Shown here in pieces: positions 19,701-34,700 of a DNA stretch of 64,000 nucleotides; the first letter of the stretch is position 1, and every line of letters starts with the position of its first letter. The DNA lies in the NCBI RefSeq assembly GCF_037975245.1, contig NC_092582.1:3566501-3630500 (forward strand), in the 5' to 3' direction. Below the pieces are notes generated by a model. It was not told the origin of the DNA. It made no database searches and was given only the letters and a program-made list of their open reading frames with translations. The stretch comes from Apostichopus japonicus (lineage: Eukaryota > Echinodermata > Holothuroidea > Aspidochirotida > Stichopodidae). Both the position numbers and the translations under genes were made by a program.

Positions 19701-22700
19701 CAAATCTTACCAGAAAGACATCTTGTTGAAGTGCTCTGTGAATATAGTTAGATTTGGACTAAGGGTCTCAGACTGTTCTCTTGCCCACAATAGCACTTCC
19801 GGAACCTATCAAAAAATATTGAAAGAGAAATGAACAATTTGTCAGGACATTACTCATCTTAAAAACTTATTTCTTGCCATCCAAAATTCTTGAACATTAT
19901 AAAAGAAATGTTTGAAATCTTGAGAAATGTTTCTTAGATTTTCAAAGCCCCCTACCACTTTTTAACATTCTGATGATGTACTTTAGTTTAGTTGCTTCAT
20001 ACAAGTCAATTCCAAACCTAACACAGGGCTTATTCTGCATACAAACTAACCACTTACTGCAATAAAGCGGACATGTAGAGGGATATAATTATAAAAGACA
20101 AATGGCTTAAAAAACTGGATATTTTTTAGTTTTCACAATAAAGGTTTTTTTTTAACTCTTTTATTACCCCAAAGGCAAGATGACACACGAGTGTAATATT
20201 AAAACGAATGATCGCGTGACGACAACTTCAAATCATGATTCTGGAAAACTTTCCCAGGGTATAACTTCAATATTGACTCTTTTCCTTGTTCAACCCTGGA
20301 TATTATGAATGTTATTTTTTTTTAATGGATCAAGTCACAATTAACAACTAGCTCATTTTTCAGATGAATAATTACTTAAACAGACGTGACACAATTGCCT
20401 GTTAGTTAACTCATGTGATTCTGTTTTCATAGAATCAAAATATATCATGTTTAATTGTTTACATTGCTTGATATTGCTGGTACTTCATGCATCTTTTGTC
20501 GAAGCAGTTCTTTCACTTTCGGTGTTTTCAATTAAACAGTTGAACCTGTTTCCAGTTTACACATTTTTAATCCAGGATATTCAGGCAAGGTTGTTCAAGT
20601 CTTTTTGCACTTTGTACCAAACATCCAACAATTGTGGCTAGAATAGATATTAACACAGGAAATAAACCTATTCAAGAGGTATGTGTGGTGAGGTATAAGA
20701 TAGTGCTTATGATGGTGTCAAATATACTACAAGAGGTATGTTTGAGGTGAGGTTCACACAACACACATGTGAGGTGTATGTTATGAGGAACCAACCTCAC
20801 ACAGAATATATGTAGTTAGGTACCAAACATGACAAACAAGAGGTATGTATATGTAATGAGGAACCAAACCTCACAGGATATATGTAATGAGGTACCAAAC
20901 ATGACACACAAAGAGGATTGTATATGTAATGAGGAACCAAACCTCACACATTATATATGTAATGAGGTAACCAAACATGACACAAAGAAGTTTGTATATG
21001 TAATGAGGAACCAAACCTTACACAGTATATATGAAATGAGGTTCCAAACACACAAGAGGTATGTATATGTATTTAGGAACAAAACCTCACACAGTATATA
21101 TGTGATGAGGTTCCAAACATGACACACAAGAGGTATGTATATGTAATGAGAAACCAAACCTCACACAGAATATATGTAATGAGGTTCCAAACATGACACA
21201 CAAGAGGTATGTATATGTAATGAGAAACCAAACCTCACACAGAATATATGTAATGAGGTACCAAACATTACACACAAGAGGTATGTATATGTGTGATGAG
21301 GTACCAAACATGACACACAAAGAGGTATATATGTATTGAGGAACCAAACCTCACACAGTATATATGCAATGAGGTACCAAATATGACACAAAGAGGTATG
21401 TATATGTAATGAGGAACCAAACCTCACACAAGAGGTATGTATATGTATTGAGGAACCAAACCTCACACAGTATATGTGTGATGAGGAACCAAACATGACA
21501 CACAAAGAGGTATATATGTATTGAGGAACCAAACCTCACACAGTATATATGCAATGAGGTACCAAATATGACACAAAGAGGTATGTATATGTAATGAGGA
21601 ACCAAACCTCACACAAGAGGTATGTATATGTATTGAGGAACCAAACCTCACACAGTATATGTGTGATGAGGTACCAAACATGACACACAAAGAGGTATAT
21701 GTAATGAGGAACCAAACCTCACACAAGAGATATGTAATGAGGAACCAAACCTCACACAGAATATATGTAATGAGGTACCAAACATGACACACAAGAGGTA
21801 TGTATATGTACTGAGGTACCAAACCTCACACAGTATATATGGTAAGAGGTACCAAACATGACACACAAGAGGTATGTATATGTAATGAGGAACCAAACCT
21901 CACACAGTTTATATGTAATGAGGAACCAAACCTCACAAAGTATATATGTAATGAGGTACCAAACCTCACACAAGAGGTATATATATGTAATGAGGTACCA
22001 AACATGACACACAGAGGTATATGTAATGAGGTAATCAACATGACATGTATGGTAGCTACATTTCTGGTACTTTAAAACACTCACCTCTATTTTAAGAAAG
22101 AGTTCTGAATCCATCAGAGTCATCTGTTCTGCAAGTTCATGACTCCTGAAATCCAACAGAGAGTCTCTCCTGGAAAGACACAAAAGAAACAAAACAGTCA
22201 TTTTAATTATCAATATATTGGTGTAAATTAATCAAATTTTAATCAAAATACAAGTGAAAGCGTAGAGTTCCAAAAGAGAGTCATGGGACACATGTAAATT
22301 ATTGTCAGAGCTTTTAGACTATGGGAAGCTCAGAACTTTTTAAACTGTACGCAAGGCTCCATGTAACTAACAAGAGATACGCAGAGCCCACACTGATACT
22401 TTCGGTACACACCGAGTGACACGCTATTAGCTAAAATTTGTCTTTATCGGTGATAGACCGTAGGAATGAACTCTGCACTCTTACCGTACATTGAGCGGCA
22501 ACAGTGAGTGGGGGATGGGGGAGCAATGGTGGTTAAGTGGGACCAGCTGAGAGCAGAGAGGGGGAGGAGACAGGGATACATAGGGCACTTACGAGACGGA
22601 TACCTCCAGGGATGATATTGGTTGTTTGTGGATCATCTTCTGTGCCTGTTTGTTGTTCTCTATCTTAGAGAGTACTCGGTCACGTAGTATCTTGGCGAGC

Positions 22701-25700
22701 ATTAATTCACCGTCACAGAGCAGCTGGAAGACCAATTTCATCAGCATTTCCAGAATGTCGTCCTCGACTTGACCGCTGCAAAAAAGGAAGCAAAACGTAA
22801 ATAATTTGGACAAATTTTGGGAAAAATTTTGAAAGTCATTTGGAATATAAATTTCCATCCAACAGCTAAATTCTTCAACAAACTGTTCACTCTAAATGCA
22901 AATTTAAACCAAAAAAAAGAGAAAAAAATGTCCACTAAGTTTTGCCATTACTGTCGTACACTTCTTTAAGAACTCACACAAAGTGTCACGAAAGATTACA
23001 TTCTAACTTGTTGTTAGAGAGAACAAGGCAGGTTTACTTTGAAATAATGTCAAGGCAACAAGGCAACAATTTCTAAGATACTGGAAGTGAGGTTAACAGC
23101 ACACTTACTTACTCTAGCATTGTGATATCTAGTGAAAATATCTGAAGCAGACCTATCTGTGAACTGGTTGTTTGAATCATTTACCAAATTTATCTACCAA
23201 TATGACAGAGTTCAGCCACATAGCCGCTCTGTCGCACTAATATGCACGAAGGTGTTCTGAACGTTTCCAATAAATCTTACCTGATATTACTGCGAGTGAA
23301 GTCAATTGACGGCAGTTTCCTCATAACATAAATAATCGCCGGAGGGCAAAGATAAATTAATTAGTGCAAAACAATTCCTTTTGTAATACCAGTGCTTTTT
23401 TTTGACACAGTATCAACCTGTGTTTAAAAGAACTTCAGTTTAGCTACTACCATAGATACTACCCTGTATCAACAAATGTAAAAATTCCAGACGAAAATCA
23501 AATTGTTGTCTGCTACTTACATAAGTTCGCCTGCGATTCTGAGAAGCAGGAAGAATGCGTTCCTGTTGGCTTGCTTACACTTGATGTCAGATTTGTTGCG
23601 AAACTTCTTATACGTGAAACATCCGTCAAGGAAATGGCGGGAAATAATGTGTCAAAAAAATGTGTCATTTATGCAATTTTCTCCCTTACACACTCAATAA
23701 ATCTATATATATATTTGGGAAGTTTCTTATGTACGTAACACTGAACCATACAACTTGAATGGTATTGCATATTATTTTTCACGAATTGGCTTTTTTATCG
23801 TCATATCGTAGGTTAATCAGTCGGAAAATGACATTACTTTTGATCGAGTTTCTAATTCTACAACACTTTGCTATTGGCTATTTTCATTCTTGGCTCTGAT
23901 TGGCTAATCGGGTATCATGTGACCATTCTGGCCAATCTGTTATCCTTTGAATAAAGGAGTTAACTTCATTAGCATATACAATTCCCTAGTTACATTCTTG
24001 GTGGGTCATAGAGTAAAGGTCATTGGTAGACCAAATACAGTCACAAAATTCTGGTTAAAACTGATATTTTTCGCTTCAAATTCAGTTTGCTGCTGTAAAA
24101 GGATATCTATGCAGAAGCTTATCGAGCAACTCGCGGGCAGGAATGACAATTCGATACGTCGACAGAAAAACCTCAGACAGGACCAGTTCTGCAAAATAGA
24201 AAAAAAAATATAGTTTGACGGTATGATGTCGAGGAATTTCGAAGATGCAAATGTCATATGAGCCACAGGAAATAATCAGCGGGGGAGGGATACAGAAAAC
24301 TGCGTTGGCCGACTGTTACGGAAATGCAGAATAAAATTACAACCTTAATGCTTACCCGAGTTTTGAAAGCTGTAAAAGTTGACAGGTTCTTCAAATTACT
24401 ATGGTAAGCAATTTTCAAAAGTAAAAACCACAAATAATTAACCTGGTTTTTGATAATTTAAACCGATTTTAAAATGGGCAAGAAAAATTAATGGACATTT
24501 TACTTTCAAAGGAAGTAACATAATTTATACTTCCTGCCACATGGCCAAAAGTGTGTCTTGCAAAATTCAAAATTCTGCTTCAAGTTTTGTTTAAATTTTG
24601 TTTCTTTCTGAACGAGTTATTTAGGACCAGTGCACCCCACTTTCCATATGATCCAAGTTAGTATGAATTGGGGATGGAGAGGGTGGGGGGGGTTATTCTA
24701 AGGAAGGAAACATGATGAGGGGTGGGGGATTATACTAAGGGAGGAAACATGTAAATTGAATACAAAAGTCGGAAGAAAAATGGAAAGGAAAAAAGGGTGC
24801 GCCAGACTTTCGTTTCACTTCATGCATTCTCATGCAGTAAGTAGAGGGCAGTGTTCAAATGTTATCTTAGAGCCATTACCTTCAAAAATCAACGGAAATA
24901 TTGCCCACGATAAAGATACTCACACTGTTAGCTTGGGTAATATTGAAAAAGAACCATAAAGTGACTGAAAAAAGACTAACTCTGTGTCTTCCTCTCTGGT
25001 ACAATTATAACACATGGTACACAAACTTTATTCCCGGTGAAAAGTAGGTTAATACTAGTTATGAAACTAAATATTCCAGGAATTGTTTCAAGTTTGGTTT
25101 TCAGGTTTTGAATCACGTCTGCGATCAGCTAATAGTTTACGTAGCATATCACTTTTATTAATTCCTAATTATTCCTTCAAGAACCATCCCACTGACAAAG
25201 AAACTCTTTACTATCCTTATTTTTGGGGGTGGTAAATTGTTTGTCATTTTTGTTAAAGACCAGATATTCCAAGGCATAGATATTTTTTTCTCTAGTTTCT
25301 GGCCTATAATTGATAGTAGTATTCCGTGTTAAAAGTTTGCCAATACAGTCCTTAAAGTATTTAATTCAAACATGCAATCTTGATAAGACCTCTGTAAAAT
25401 GATGTCCACCTCTTGTTTGTAACAAATTGTAGGTGTTTTTTGTAACTTTAAAATAGAACTTTAAGTAACCACACCAACTTAAATAAATTGTTACAGCTTC
25501 TGAAGTAAACTAAAACTCGATGACGAAAAAGAAACTTTTTGAAAACAAAACCGATATCTCAAAGCGTCATTCTGAATAAGACCAAAGGAAAAGAAGACTA
25601 TAAATAAACTCATATAATATGTAAAATTAAAAATTAAAATAAAAAATGCTGACGTAGAATGTGTCATCCATATGAAATACCCCAAGAATCTCTGTGATTA

Positions 25701-28700
25701 CACAACAAGAGGTTCCATTTAATAGCAGAAACAAACTGTTGATACTGTTTTCGATTGCAAATTAGAGGTATAAATATGTCCAACGTATAACTAAAATATT
25801 CTGCAATATGCAAAGAGTTGAATATATATAGCGCGTTCACACCAATCGAAAGCAATATTATGCACGGACAAGCACACATATACTCAATCAAATTTAAATG
25901 GCAAGAATCAAGGGCGAGTCTGTTCTTTTGTCGACACAAAGGTCATGTTCTTTTGTCGACACAAAGGTCATGTTTACGAGAATAAATCCTGCTGTTAAAA
26001 ATGCTTGTTGCTCAAAGAAGTTTTCATGAATCGGTGTAACTCACAAGAAAGGAAGAGCTCAGATTGCGATATTTAGAATCATAAAATTTTTGCAAGTTCG
26101 GGATTGCAATTGCAATTTGTGACGAACATTCCAGGTCGTTTTTCCGTTCAATGCTTTGCTACTACTTGACGGAAAAAAAGAGCTAGTTTCATTTAAAAAA
26201 AAATTAAAAAAATATGCATTGTTGTTTAGCCTTTCGTGTACTCTATGCTTAGCAACATGCAAAACAGTGAGAAAAGGCGAATGATCTCACAATAATATAT
26301 TTTAGCAAAGCCCAATCTTTTATTATTTTTAATAGTTTTCTTTTTGTTTTTGTACATTTGGAAAAAGGTAACTAAGGAACATTGAGAGGTCTATTTGAAA
26401 CTTAAACAAACAAACCGCAGGAAAATAAGAGAGATATCGGGAAAAAGATATTACCACTGAAAACAATCCAAAATCCAATTTAAAAACTATATATGTTATA
26501 TATAAACAAGGAAAAATAAACAAAATTATCAAAAAATAATATTCTTGTGAAAACAAGTCAGCACAATTATTGTTGGTCTCATACAAGACAAAAAAAACAA
26601 GAGGATATTAAAACAAACATGAAAAGAGAGGGGAGGGGAGTGCAGATACAAGGAAATTCATGCAAAAAAAGAGGGAATCTATGAACCAAAAAATAAAGAA
26701 GGATAAAAATAAATCTACCGAGCTTCTTGAAAATTAATTTGAAAAAAAAAGGGATTGAAAAAGGAGGGGGGAAGAGTGGGTGTTAAATACTTCCACATGA
26801 GGGTGAGGAGTAAGCTTGTATATACGTACCGTCTTGGTTATTATCTTCTAATGTACATACAGAAAAATAAACAGAGTGGAGCAAAAAAACAAAAACCAAG
26901 AAAAAGAGTGATGCTTGACAAGACAGACTCCAGAAAACATTGACAGACAATTTACGTAGTTAAAGAGCATCAGGGGTCGAGAGAAAGATTACCCGGTGAG
27001 AGAAGAAGATATTACGTATCTACCGCCCTCTACTAGTATTAAGCATTTCAAGTATTATAGAGGATATTACATAACATCATAAGCAAGAAAAGATCAGTCC
27101 CATTCAGTCATTGCAAGCAATGTATTTACCACTGTATTTACATGCAGCAGTAGGGTAACCAGAAATAAAGGGGGGAGAAATGCCATCCCTGATTTGAAGT
27201 AAACATTTTGTCAGGATAATCTGGTAAAATGTGAACTGTTAAATTGTTTATCTATGTAAACAAAGGCTATTCCCACCCCCCCCCAACACTTCCCCTCACT
27301 CCTTTAATTTCCATTCATTTTTTCCCATCCTTGTAAATTTGTGGTTACCTCACTGCCATGCAGGAGAGGGGGAAAGACCTGTTCATTTCATTTAGTAGTA
27401 TTAATGATTGTACTGCTTTGTAACAACTATGAGGTGATGCAAACATCTTTTGACGAGAACAAGAGTCTGATGAAAAGGATGCCTTGTCTGATCTGTGACA
27501 ACATGGAAGTGAATACAGTGCCCACAAAATACAAGGGGTGAGGGGGGAGGGGGGGTGTGCAATAGGATTTTGGATAAAATGTGATTGTAACATTGCAAAA
27601 TTTTGACATTCGACACAAAATTGTCACTAATATTTTAGGAGATGACTTTAAGTCGATGGGAGGGTGGGTGGGTGGGTGGGTGGGTGGGGGATTTTTGGCA
27701 CGGATAGCACTTAATGATGAAAGCATTTTTTTTTTTATATTAATCACATATTAACACAGTTTTCTTTGCTTTATCAGACTTTTAGGGTTGGGATACTTTT
27801 TTTTGGTTTGTTCTGGTGCTTGTAAAACTTACTAGAAACATGTATAGCCAAAGCCTATCAAACCTCTATCAAGCTCTGAATATCAAATAATCAATTCACA
27901 ATTTTTTCTTCATTCTATACTACATTCTGAGAGAGATACAAGAGAAGCAGATAAGTTGACAAAAACTGAAGGGAAAAAAAATTCCAAGATTTCTACAAGT
28001 CTGGCTGAATAGGGCAGTAAGTTCAAAAAAGGACACTAAATGCTTTATTAGAAGGATGGGAAGACTTTCAAATTATTTATAAACAGAACCAGACCGATTC
28101 CTTCCTCTGTATTCATAACACCAGACCACAGTCAAACCTTATTGAGTAGCTATACACAGAGGCTGACTATTGACTTCACTTACAGATTAATTGATTGATG
28201 GATGATAATTAAATAATGAAATAATTGATAACTGAGCATACCACCTTTACAGTGATGTGTCTTAATGACCCCTTTAACTGGCAGTCCCGTGGTGGTGAGC
28301 GTGTAGGCCACCCAGTGATAAATTTCAACCCAGTAAAAATCACCTTTTTTAGATGTAACATTCAGTCATTTATGCAAACCCATATGAACTTTTTTATGCA
28401 GCAGTGTTTTACGGTTCATGCTGATGTTTTGAAGTCGTCCCAAGGAGTTGCTGTGAAACTGTGCAGTGTTTTATACAAGTAATTCGATCTCTCTACTTAG
28501 TGTCACTAGAACGACAATCGAGGTATGAGAGAGCTCTAACTCTTGCTAGAGGGTTATCCATACATCAAAAGGTACTTTCAAAATACTGGAAACATAAATT
28601 ACCTTTACTACTATTAATTGGCCTAAAAGCATAGATCTGATTTATTATCACAGTTAGGCATATTCCTATGGATATCTGCATGCGGATATATGTGGGTAAT

Positions 28701-31700
28701 TATTGGATGGTGCATATATATATACCAAGTACGAACATCTTCAGGCAGATACATAATCATTATAATCATAATAATGATGATGAAGTCAAAATGCACAGAA
28801 AGTTCATGAATGAGGTCAAAAAAGTTTTGTGAGCTAATGATTGTTTGTCCCAGAATATTTTGCAAGTAACCATTTCATGAAAAGTGTTAAAGCGCAAGCG
28901 GAATGTTGAATAGATAGTGTCCATACCTTTTCTGTCAATATCAGCTGCAAACACAATGAGGGCATCAATAGGACCTCCTTTGATTGGTGGCTCACCGACC
29001 TTTATCGACAGCAGGAAGAGGAAGAATGTTGAACGATAGAAAAATAGCTTCGCATAGAATACGTCAAACTTCAACTAACTTAGTTATCAATTAGGCCATT
29101 TTCTGTACAAGATCTTACAGGGTGGTCAACTTATTCAACGTTATTTTACGAAAAAAAATCTTCTAAATCAAGAAGACAATTTTACTCAGAAAGTAATATC
29201 AGAAAATATTGATGTTATTCTGAGAAATACATGGCATGGTTCAGATTCTTGACGATCAAGAAAAAGGAAATTTTTGGTCAAATTGTGACAGAATTGAACT
29301 GAGAACAACTTAAGTAGGAACTGAATTGGAGTTGCTACTTGATGCCCAATTAAGACATTTTTGGGGGGGATTATTGTCTGAGAGTCACAGAGCAGTTGGA
29401 ATTTTAGGACTTCCATAGCATCGAATATGGAGAGCAAAAAAGCAACAACAAAAAAAGGGGGGGATTTATGCTACAAAATGAAGCAAAATTGTGATGCAAA
29501 GTTGATTTGGGTTCCTTGCTTTTATCTTATTTCTACAAGTTTAATAATACTTTATTCACCTCTGTGTTCTTGATGAGGTGTTCTGAGATATTCAAGGAAT
29601 ATAACAAGCACGGTTCTCCCGTTTCGGGCACATCTGGAGACGGCAAAAGGGTCTCATCCGGACTTGTTTTGGGCCTGAAAAAAACAACCAACCAAAAAAA
29701 AAATGATAATAACAACTGATTACAAAAATAATAACCCTTAGATATTTTACAAGTTACAAACCAACCTGAATTTAAGTAATATCTGGTTGTTTTTTCGGGG
29801 TCATTTCTGCTGAAATATTTACTTGAATTCTTCGTAATATTAAAAAAAATTGCATATTTTTCATAACAGAAGCAAGAATGACGTCTTCATCCTTCCATCT
29901 TCACTTTTCTACAGAAATTCACATCATTCTTTATCAAACTATTTTCTACAGAAAGTTTTTGAAACTTTACCTGTGATTGCACTGCTTTCCGTTCTCAATA
30001 ACACTCTCTGATTTCTTCTTGTGCTCGATTCTCGTCTTGGTAGGCATTTCTGGATTGGTGTTGAGTCGGCCGCGCAGACTGTGTTCCTGCAAACAGACGT
30101 GTAAGAACGATGGAAGAACGGTCGTGAAGTAGAATGAGGAGGAGGAGTCTTGATCGAAGAAACACTCATTAGTTGCAAACCACAAACTGTCTCAGCAGTG
30201 TCCAGAGCAGAAAGACTTCGATGGGAAACTATACATATACATATATATCTATACTCTACAATAATTACATGTACTCTGCAAATATGTATAAACTGTGCAA
30301 TAAATGAAACAGGAAAACTTGCAACAGGACAAGGAGAGAGAGAGAGAGAAACAATTTTAATCAAGTTCAAAAGTCCTGCCACATTAATTAGCTTGTCAAC
30401 ACAGCTGTTTAAAGACATAGGCGACGATGATTGATGGTGAGGAAACGGATATTAATATACACAACTGGAGAGACTGACAAGGATCTTAGGGGTGCAAGGT
30501 GAAGGATAAAATACAAATATCAGAAATGGAGGAACTGTTCATGGCAGCAGACACCTTGAGGCTTCCTCGTCTAGAGTTACTCAGTCGTATGTTACGATAA
30601 ATTAAAAATAAATAAATAAAAAAATAAATTAAAAAAATGATCGTTTTAGAAACCATCAAACTGTGTGATCGAATCTCAGAATATCTGGTCTGAAGATTTC
30701 GACAAGCTAACTACCTTTTGCGTCAGACAGACAGACTGACAGACCATACATGTATGGGGACTGGAATATTGAAAATCAATCAATCAATCAATCAGTTTGC
30801 AAGTAGTTAAAGACTACATCATTCAAATTTGAATGTGTATAGAGAGCTATTCAGCCTACTATATTGCAATTGAGATTCAATAATAACAATAATAAAGGAT
30901 GAACATTTGTAATGCGTCTGTATGATCCGTCAAAAGGACATCTAATGGTGGAGTAAAACATGAGTGAGTAAAAAGGGGCAAAGCAAGTAACAGACAAGGG
31001 AACAGGTCCAACACAGCAGGCCTAGTCATTCCTGCACTGATTCCCTACCTGGACTACAGAACATGCCGATCATTAGGCAAGGGCCTAAGGGACCCTCAGG
31101 TAAAGGGCCCCAAGGTCAAAGGACTAATGTAAGCACTTGAGACACAATGAGACACATACCAACTTTATGTTTTTGGGACATGCCTGCAACAGTTAATAAT
31201 GGGAGTGCAGAGGTTCTATGATGAAGGCGAGGGGCCGGGGGGGGGGTCGCACACGGTGCATTGCGGTCCCAGAGGTTGTTATTCTGACACCGAATTAAGA
31301 CCTCTTATCACTCCTAGCAATCTGCTACCGTCCACTCTTCTTTAAGCAACGATGAGGAGCAACAAAAATTTGTGGAAAAACTTACCGGGCTGAAATTAAT
31401 AGGCTGTTGCTGATGCTGTTGTTGTTTCAGAGGTAAGGGTGGACCCTCCAGTGAGCCTTCGTAGGACCCCTCCGAACTGGTCTCGACACTCGACCCGTAG
31501 GAGTTCCTTGGACTTCTGGGCAAGCGGGACGTGTAGTTGTACGACGTGTGGAAGAAGTTTTCTCTGTTCTGCAGGCTGTACTCATCCGATGTCTCGCGGT
31601 ATTCCATTTGTCGTGACTTTTCGTGGTAAAATTCCATGTCGAATTGTTGTTTGTTGTACTCTCCCAATACGTCTAGGTAAGTGTCGACTGTGAACAGATC

Positions 31701-34700
31701 AAAGTAAACAATGTACATTAGGAACATTCACCAGACAATGAAGGGGGGCGAACAGGCTATTCATTGCAAACATTCGTTCAATGTCATTCTAACAGAGAGC
31801 AGAAGATTGAATTTCCTGGTTAATCTAATTGGTTTGTAAATCTCTGCCAATCTTCAAAACACCGTTCCAAAGTATTCAGAACTCTACCTTTTAGTTGCTG
31901 TCCAGAGAGGTAACAGAATCATATGAACAGAAAGCTCCTATACAAGACAAGAAAATATTTCTACCAAATATCTTAACCATTGATAGTTTCATAGTTACAT
32001 TCACCATTTAAAAGCAGTGTTATTTGCATTTTGCTGGGAAATTTTACCAAACCTACCACAGTATAATTATAAATAGGTTAAACTAAAACACACACCCCTC
32101 CCCTTCCAAAAGTAGCTATTAGTAATAATTTTTGTCACAAAGACACTGTCTTATTAGAAATAACCACGATAAATTTCTCATCAGAAATGTCCACACTCTT
32201 TGCCTGGTTCTTCATTAATGGAGTCCGGGCAAATTTTTGATGGTTGTCCCTAAAGCTTAAACTCTTGACTGTAGGAACAGCAATAAATAAAGACCAATAT
32301 GTACAATGTAGGAGGTATGTGTAGGGTTGGTAAATAGAACACAACCTTTGGGGGTGACAAATTTTTATCATTTAACCTGTTTTGGGGATACTTTAGCTAC
32401 CAATACAATATGAATTTGATGTAAACAACTATTCCTCCGACACTCTGGAGTTTTGTTGTCCTGATGTCCGAACGGGAATTTGGAATTTGTTATGGGCAAC
32501 CAGACAACCACAAAACAGAAGAAAACCTTGTAACCATGGTGTTATCGGAATGATTTGTTTAAGTAAATACTGCTGCTGTTCACTGTTATCAGTCCACATA
32601 ATTATACCTGCCTGCTCAAAACTGAAATAACGATGCTATCTCACTGCGAAGTTTCACAAAGCATTGTTTCACGAATGGGGGAAAACAGTACACAAACTTT
32701 TCATAATTATTGTTCCTAATTGTGAATGTTGATTATGTTACTTGAACTTATCTACTACGGAAACCTCCAAAAGTGAAAAAAAAAAAATGAATGACTTTGC
32801 TTGGCTATGTCCTACTTTTGTGGCTTATTGATCTCAAAGATAAGTAGGGCAGGTAATCTGGCCACTACATATATATATATATATTTATATATATATTTTT
32901 TGTCTTGTTTTTCCTCTTGTTAGTTCTTTTGTCCTGAAAGATACTTTCCTGTTTTTGCCAAATTTCTGGAAGGACTGTCACTTCGGACAGGAACGCTTAC
33001 GTCCTACCTGTTAAATGCTTATCCTGTCACATGACCTCCACAGAGGCACACAAAAACAGGAAGCCACCTTAATTTAATTTGGCTATCACCATGGTAACAA
33101 TATCTAGAGACAACCGGAGCCTCTGGGTTCCACATGGCCACATTTGATTATAACAGTCTGAGAGGAATGTAAAGTTTGACAAGTTTATCGTCTGAGGACG
33201 GCCAATTCATTACTTTAAAGGGATCGGTATAAAGATAGAATATAATGTCACCTCCAATCGGGACATCATTGAAATTCAAATCATTCCAAGAAGACGTTGG
33301 TGATACTGCTTGGGCAGAACAAAGTCTGACTAAACATTGGTCAGGACATTACCTACTGTACCGACAGAGTGCTGCTATCAAAGATTGGCAAAAATACTTT
33401 AAGGATGATTATTAGGCACGATCTTAATTTGGATAATTTTGCACAATCTTAATTTGGATAAGTTGAAGACATGAACAAACACTGATATCACAGTCCAGGT
33501 TGTATTTCTATAATCCCTTATAATTTGAAAGAGATGATCCCCCTTTTAACAGCTGAACTGTGTCATTTAAAGTGACTAAATAGTCTAATACACAGACATT
33601 TTATGTAAGGTCAGTTCATTAGAGGCAACACAAAACATTAATGAGAGGATGGAAGATTTTCATCGCCTTAATGTGGTGCAAGATGATGATCAATGACAAA
33701 GGGAGTTGAATGTCATACAAAAGTGCATTGTTGTCTACATGAATGTTTAAAGACCATGTCTTGGTGGAGTTATTAAAGATTATGAAACAATGGGTTAACA
33801 TTATTAACATTTAGTCGTGCACCAAGGAGCCAATACAATCATCAATTTAGTCTTAAAGGAAGCGTATCACCGTTTAAAGCATTGATCATAAAAGTGAGCA
33901 TCTTTGTAAAGTCAGAATAATGGAAGAAAGATTACCAGCTCTATAGATATTTTTAGTTTTTTCTTTAGACTTACATTAACATGTCAAGACTAAAATTCTG
34001 CTTCATGGCATCCTTAACCATGATCACTAGAACTATTTTAAGAGATGTTCACCATCAAATTCACCTCCACCTCTCCCTCCTCCCTTCATCTCTCCCTCCA
34101 CCTCCTCCCTTCCCTCTCCTCCTCCTCCTCCTCCCCCCTTTGTTACCCTTTGACATCAGCAGCATATGCAATATTTTATTTTATGCTTAAAAATTTATTT
34201 TATGCACACACCTCACCGACATGCATATCAAAGCAAAACATAAATGTAATTGAGCTTTCACTTCGTAACAGTAACTACACAATAACAGCAACAGAAAAAG
34301 AATTGATGATCCTCTTGTTGCGACCTTGACATATTTTTTATGGTCTCATTTGAAGGTCATTTATGCAAATTATGGTATAAAACTTGACATTCTACGACAC
34401 AAAACCTATCAATGCTGAATCATGGTAGTTTCATAATTCAAATTGCACACCTATTTATCAACCAAACTAAACATGCGAACATACTTTTGAAGATATTTTG
34501 CCATTATAAGAATTTTATGTTAAACCCCACCCACTCATCAATATGCACGAGATGGGAACCACAAACAATAGGGCACATCTTCATGGGGGCATCTACCTAC
34601 CAAGCATGACATTGGCTCAACTTGTGCTTCTTGCAATATCGTGTTTACAAGCTGGCCGTCACATCCACAAAAAAATCACACACACGCTAGCACGATTGCA

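Noticed and set aside
20829-22213. Many overlapping ORFs of 70 to 150 residues with repeated Tyr/Ile/Cys/Phe patterns
   Set aside because: Products of the minisatellite; the real coding part is only 22085-22169.
24006-24266. Minus-strand ORF with a hydrophobic, Cys-rich translation
   Set aside because: Wrong frame over RAPGEF1 exon 12; the frame that matches the REM domain is the one giving EVFLSTYR.
30725-30750. CAGACAGACAGAC tract that resembles ends of some invertebrate repeats
   Set aside because: Too short, and no partner end or target duplication could be found nearby.
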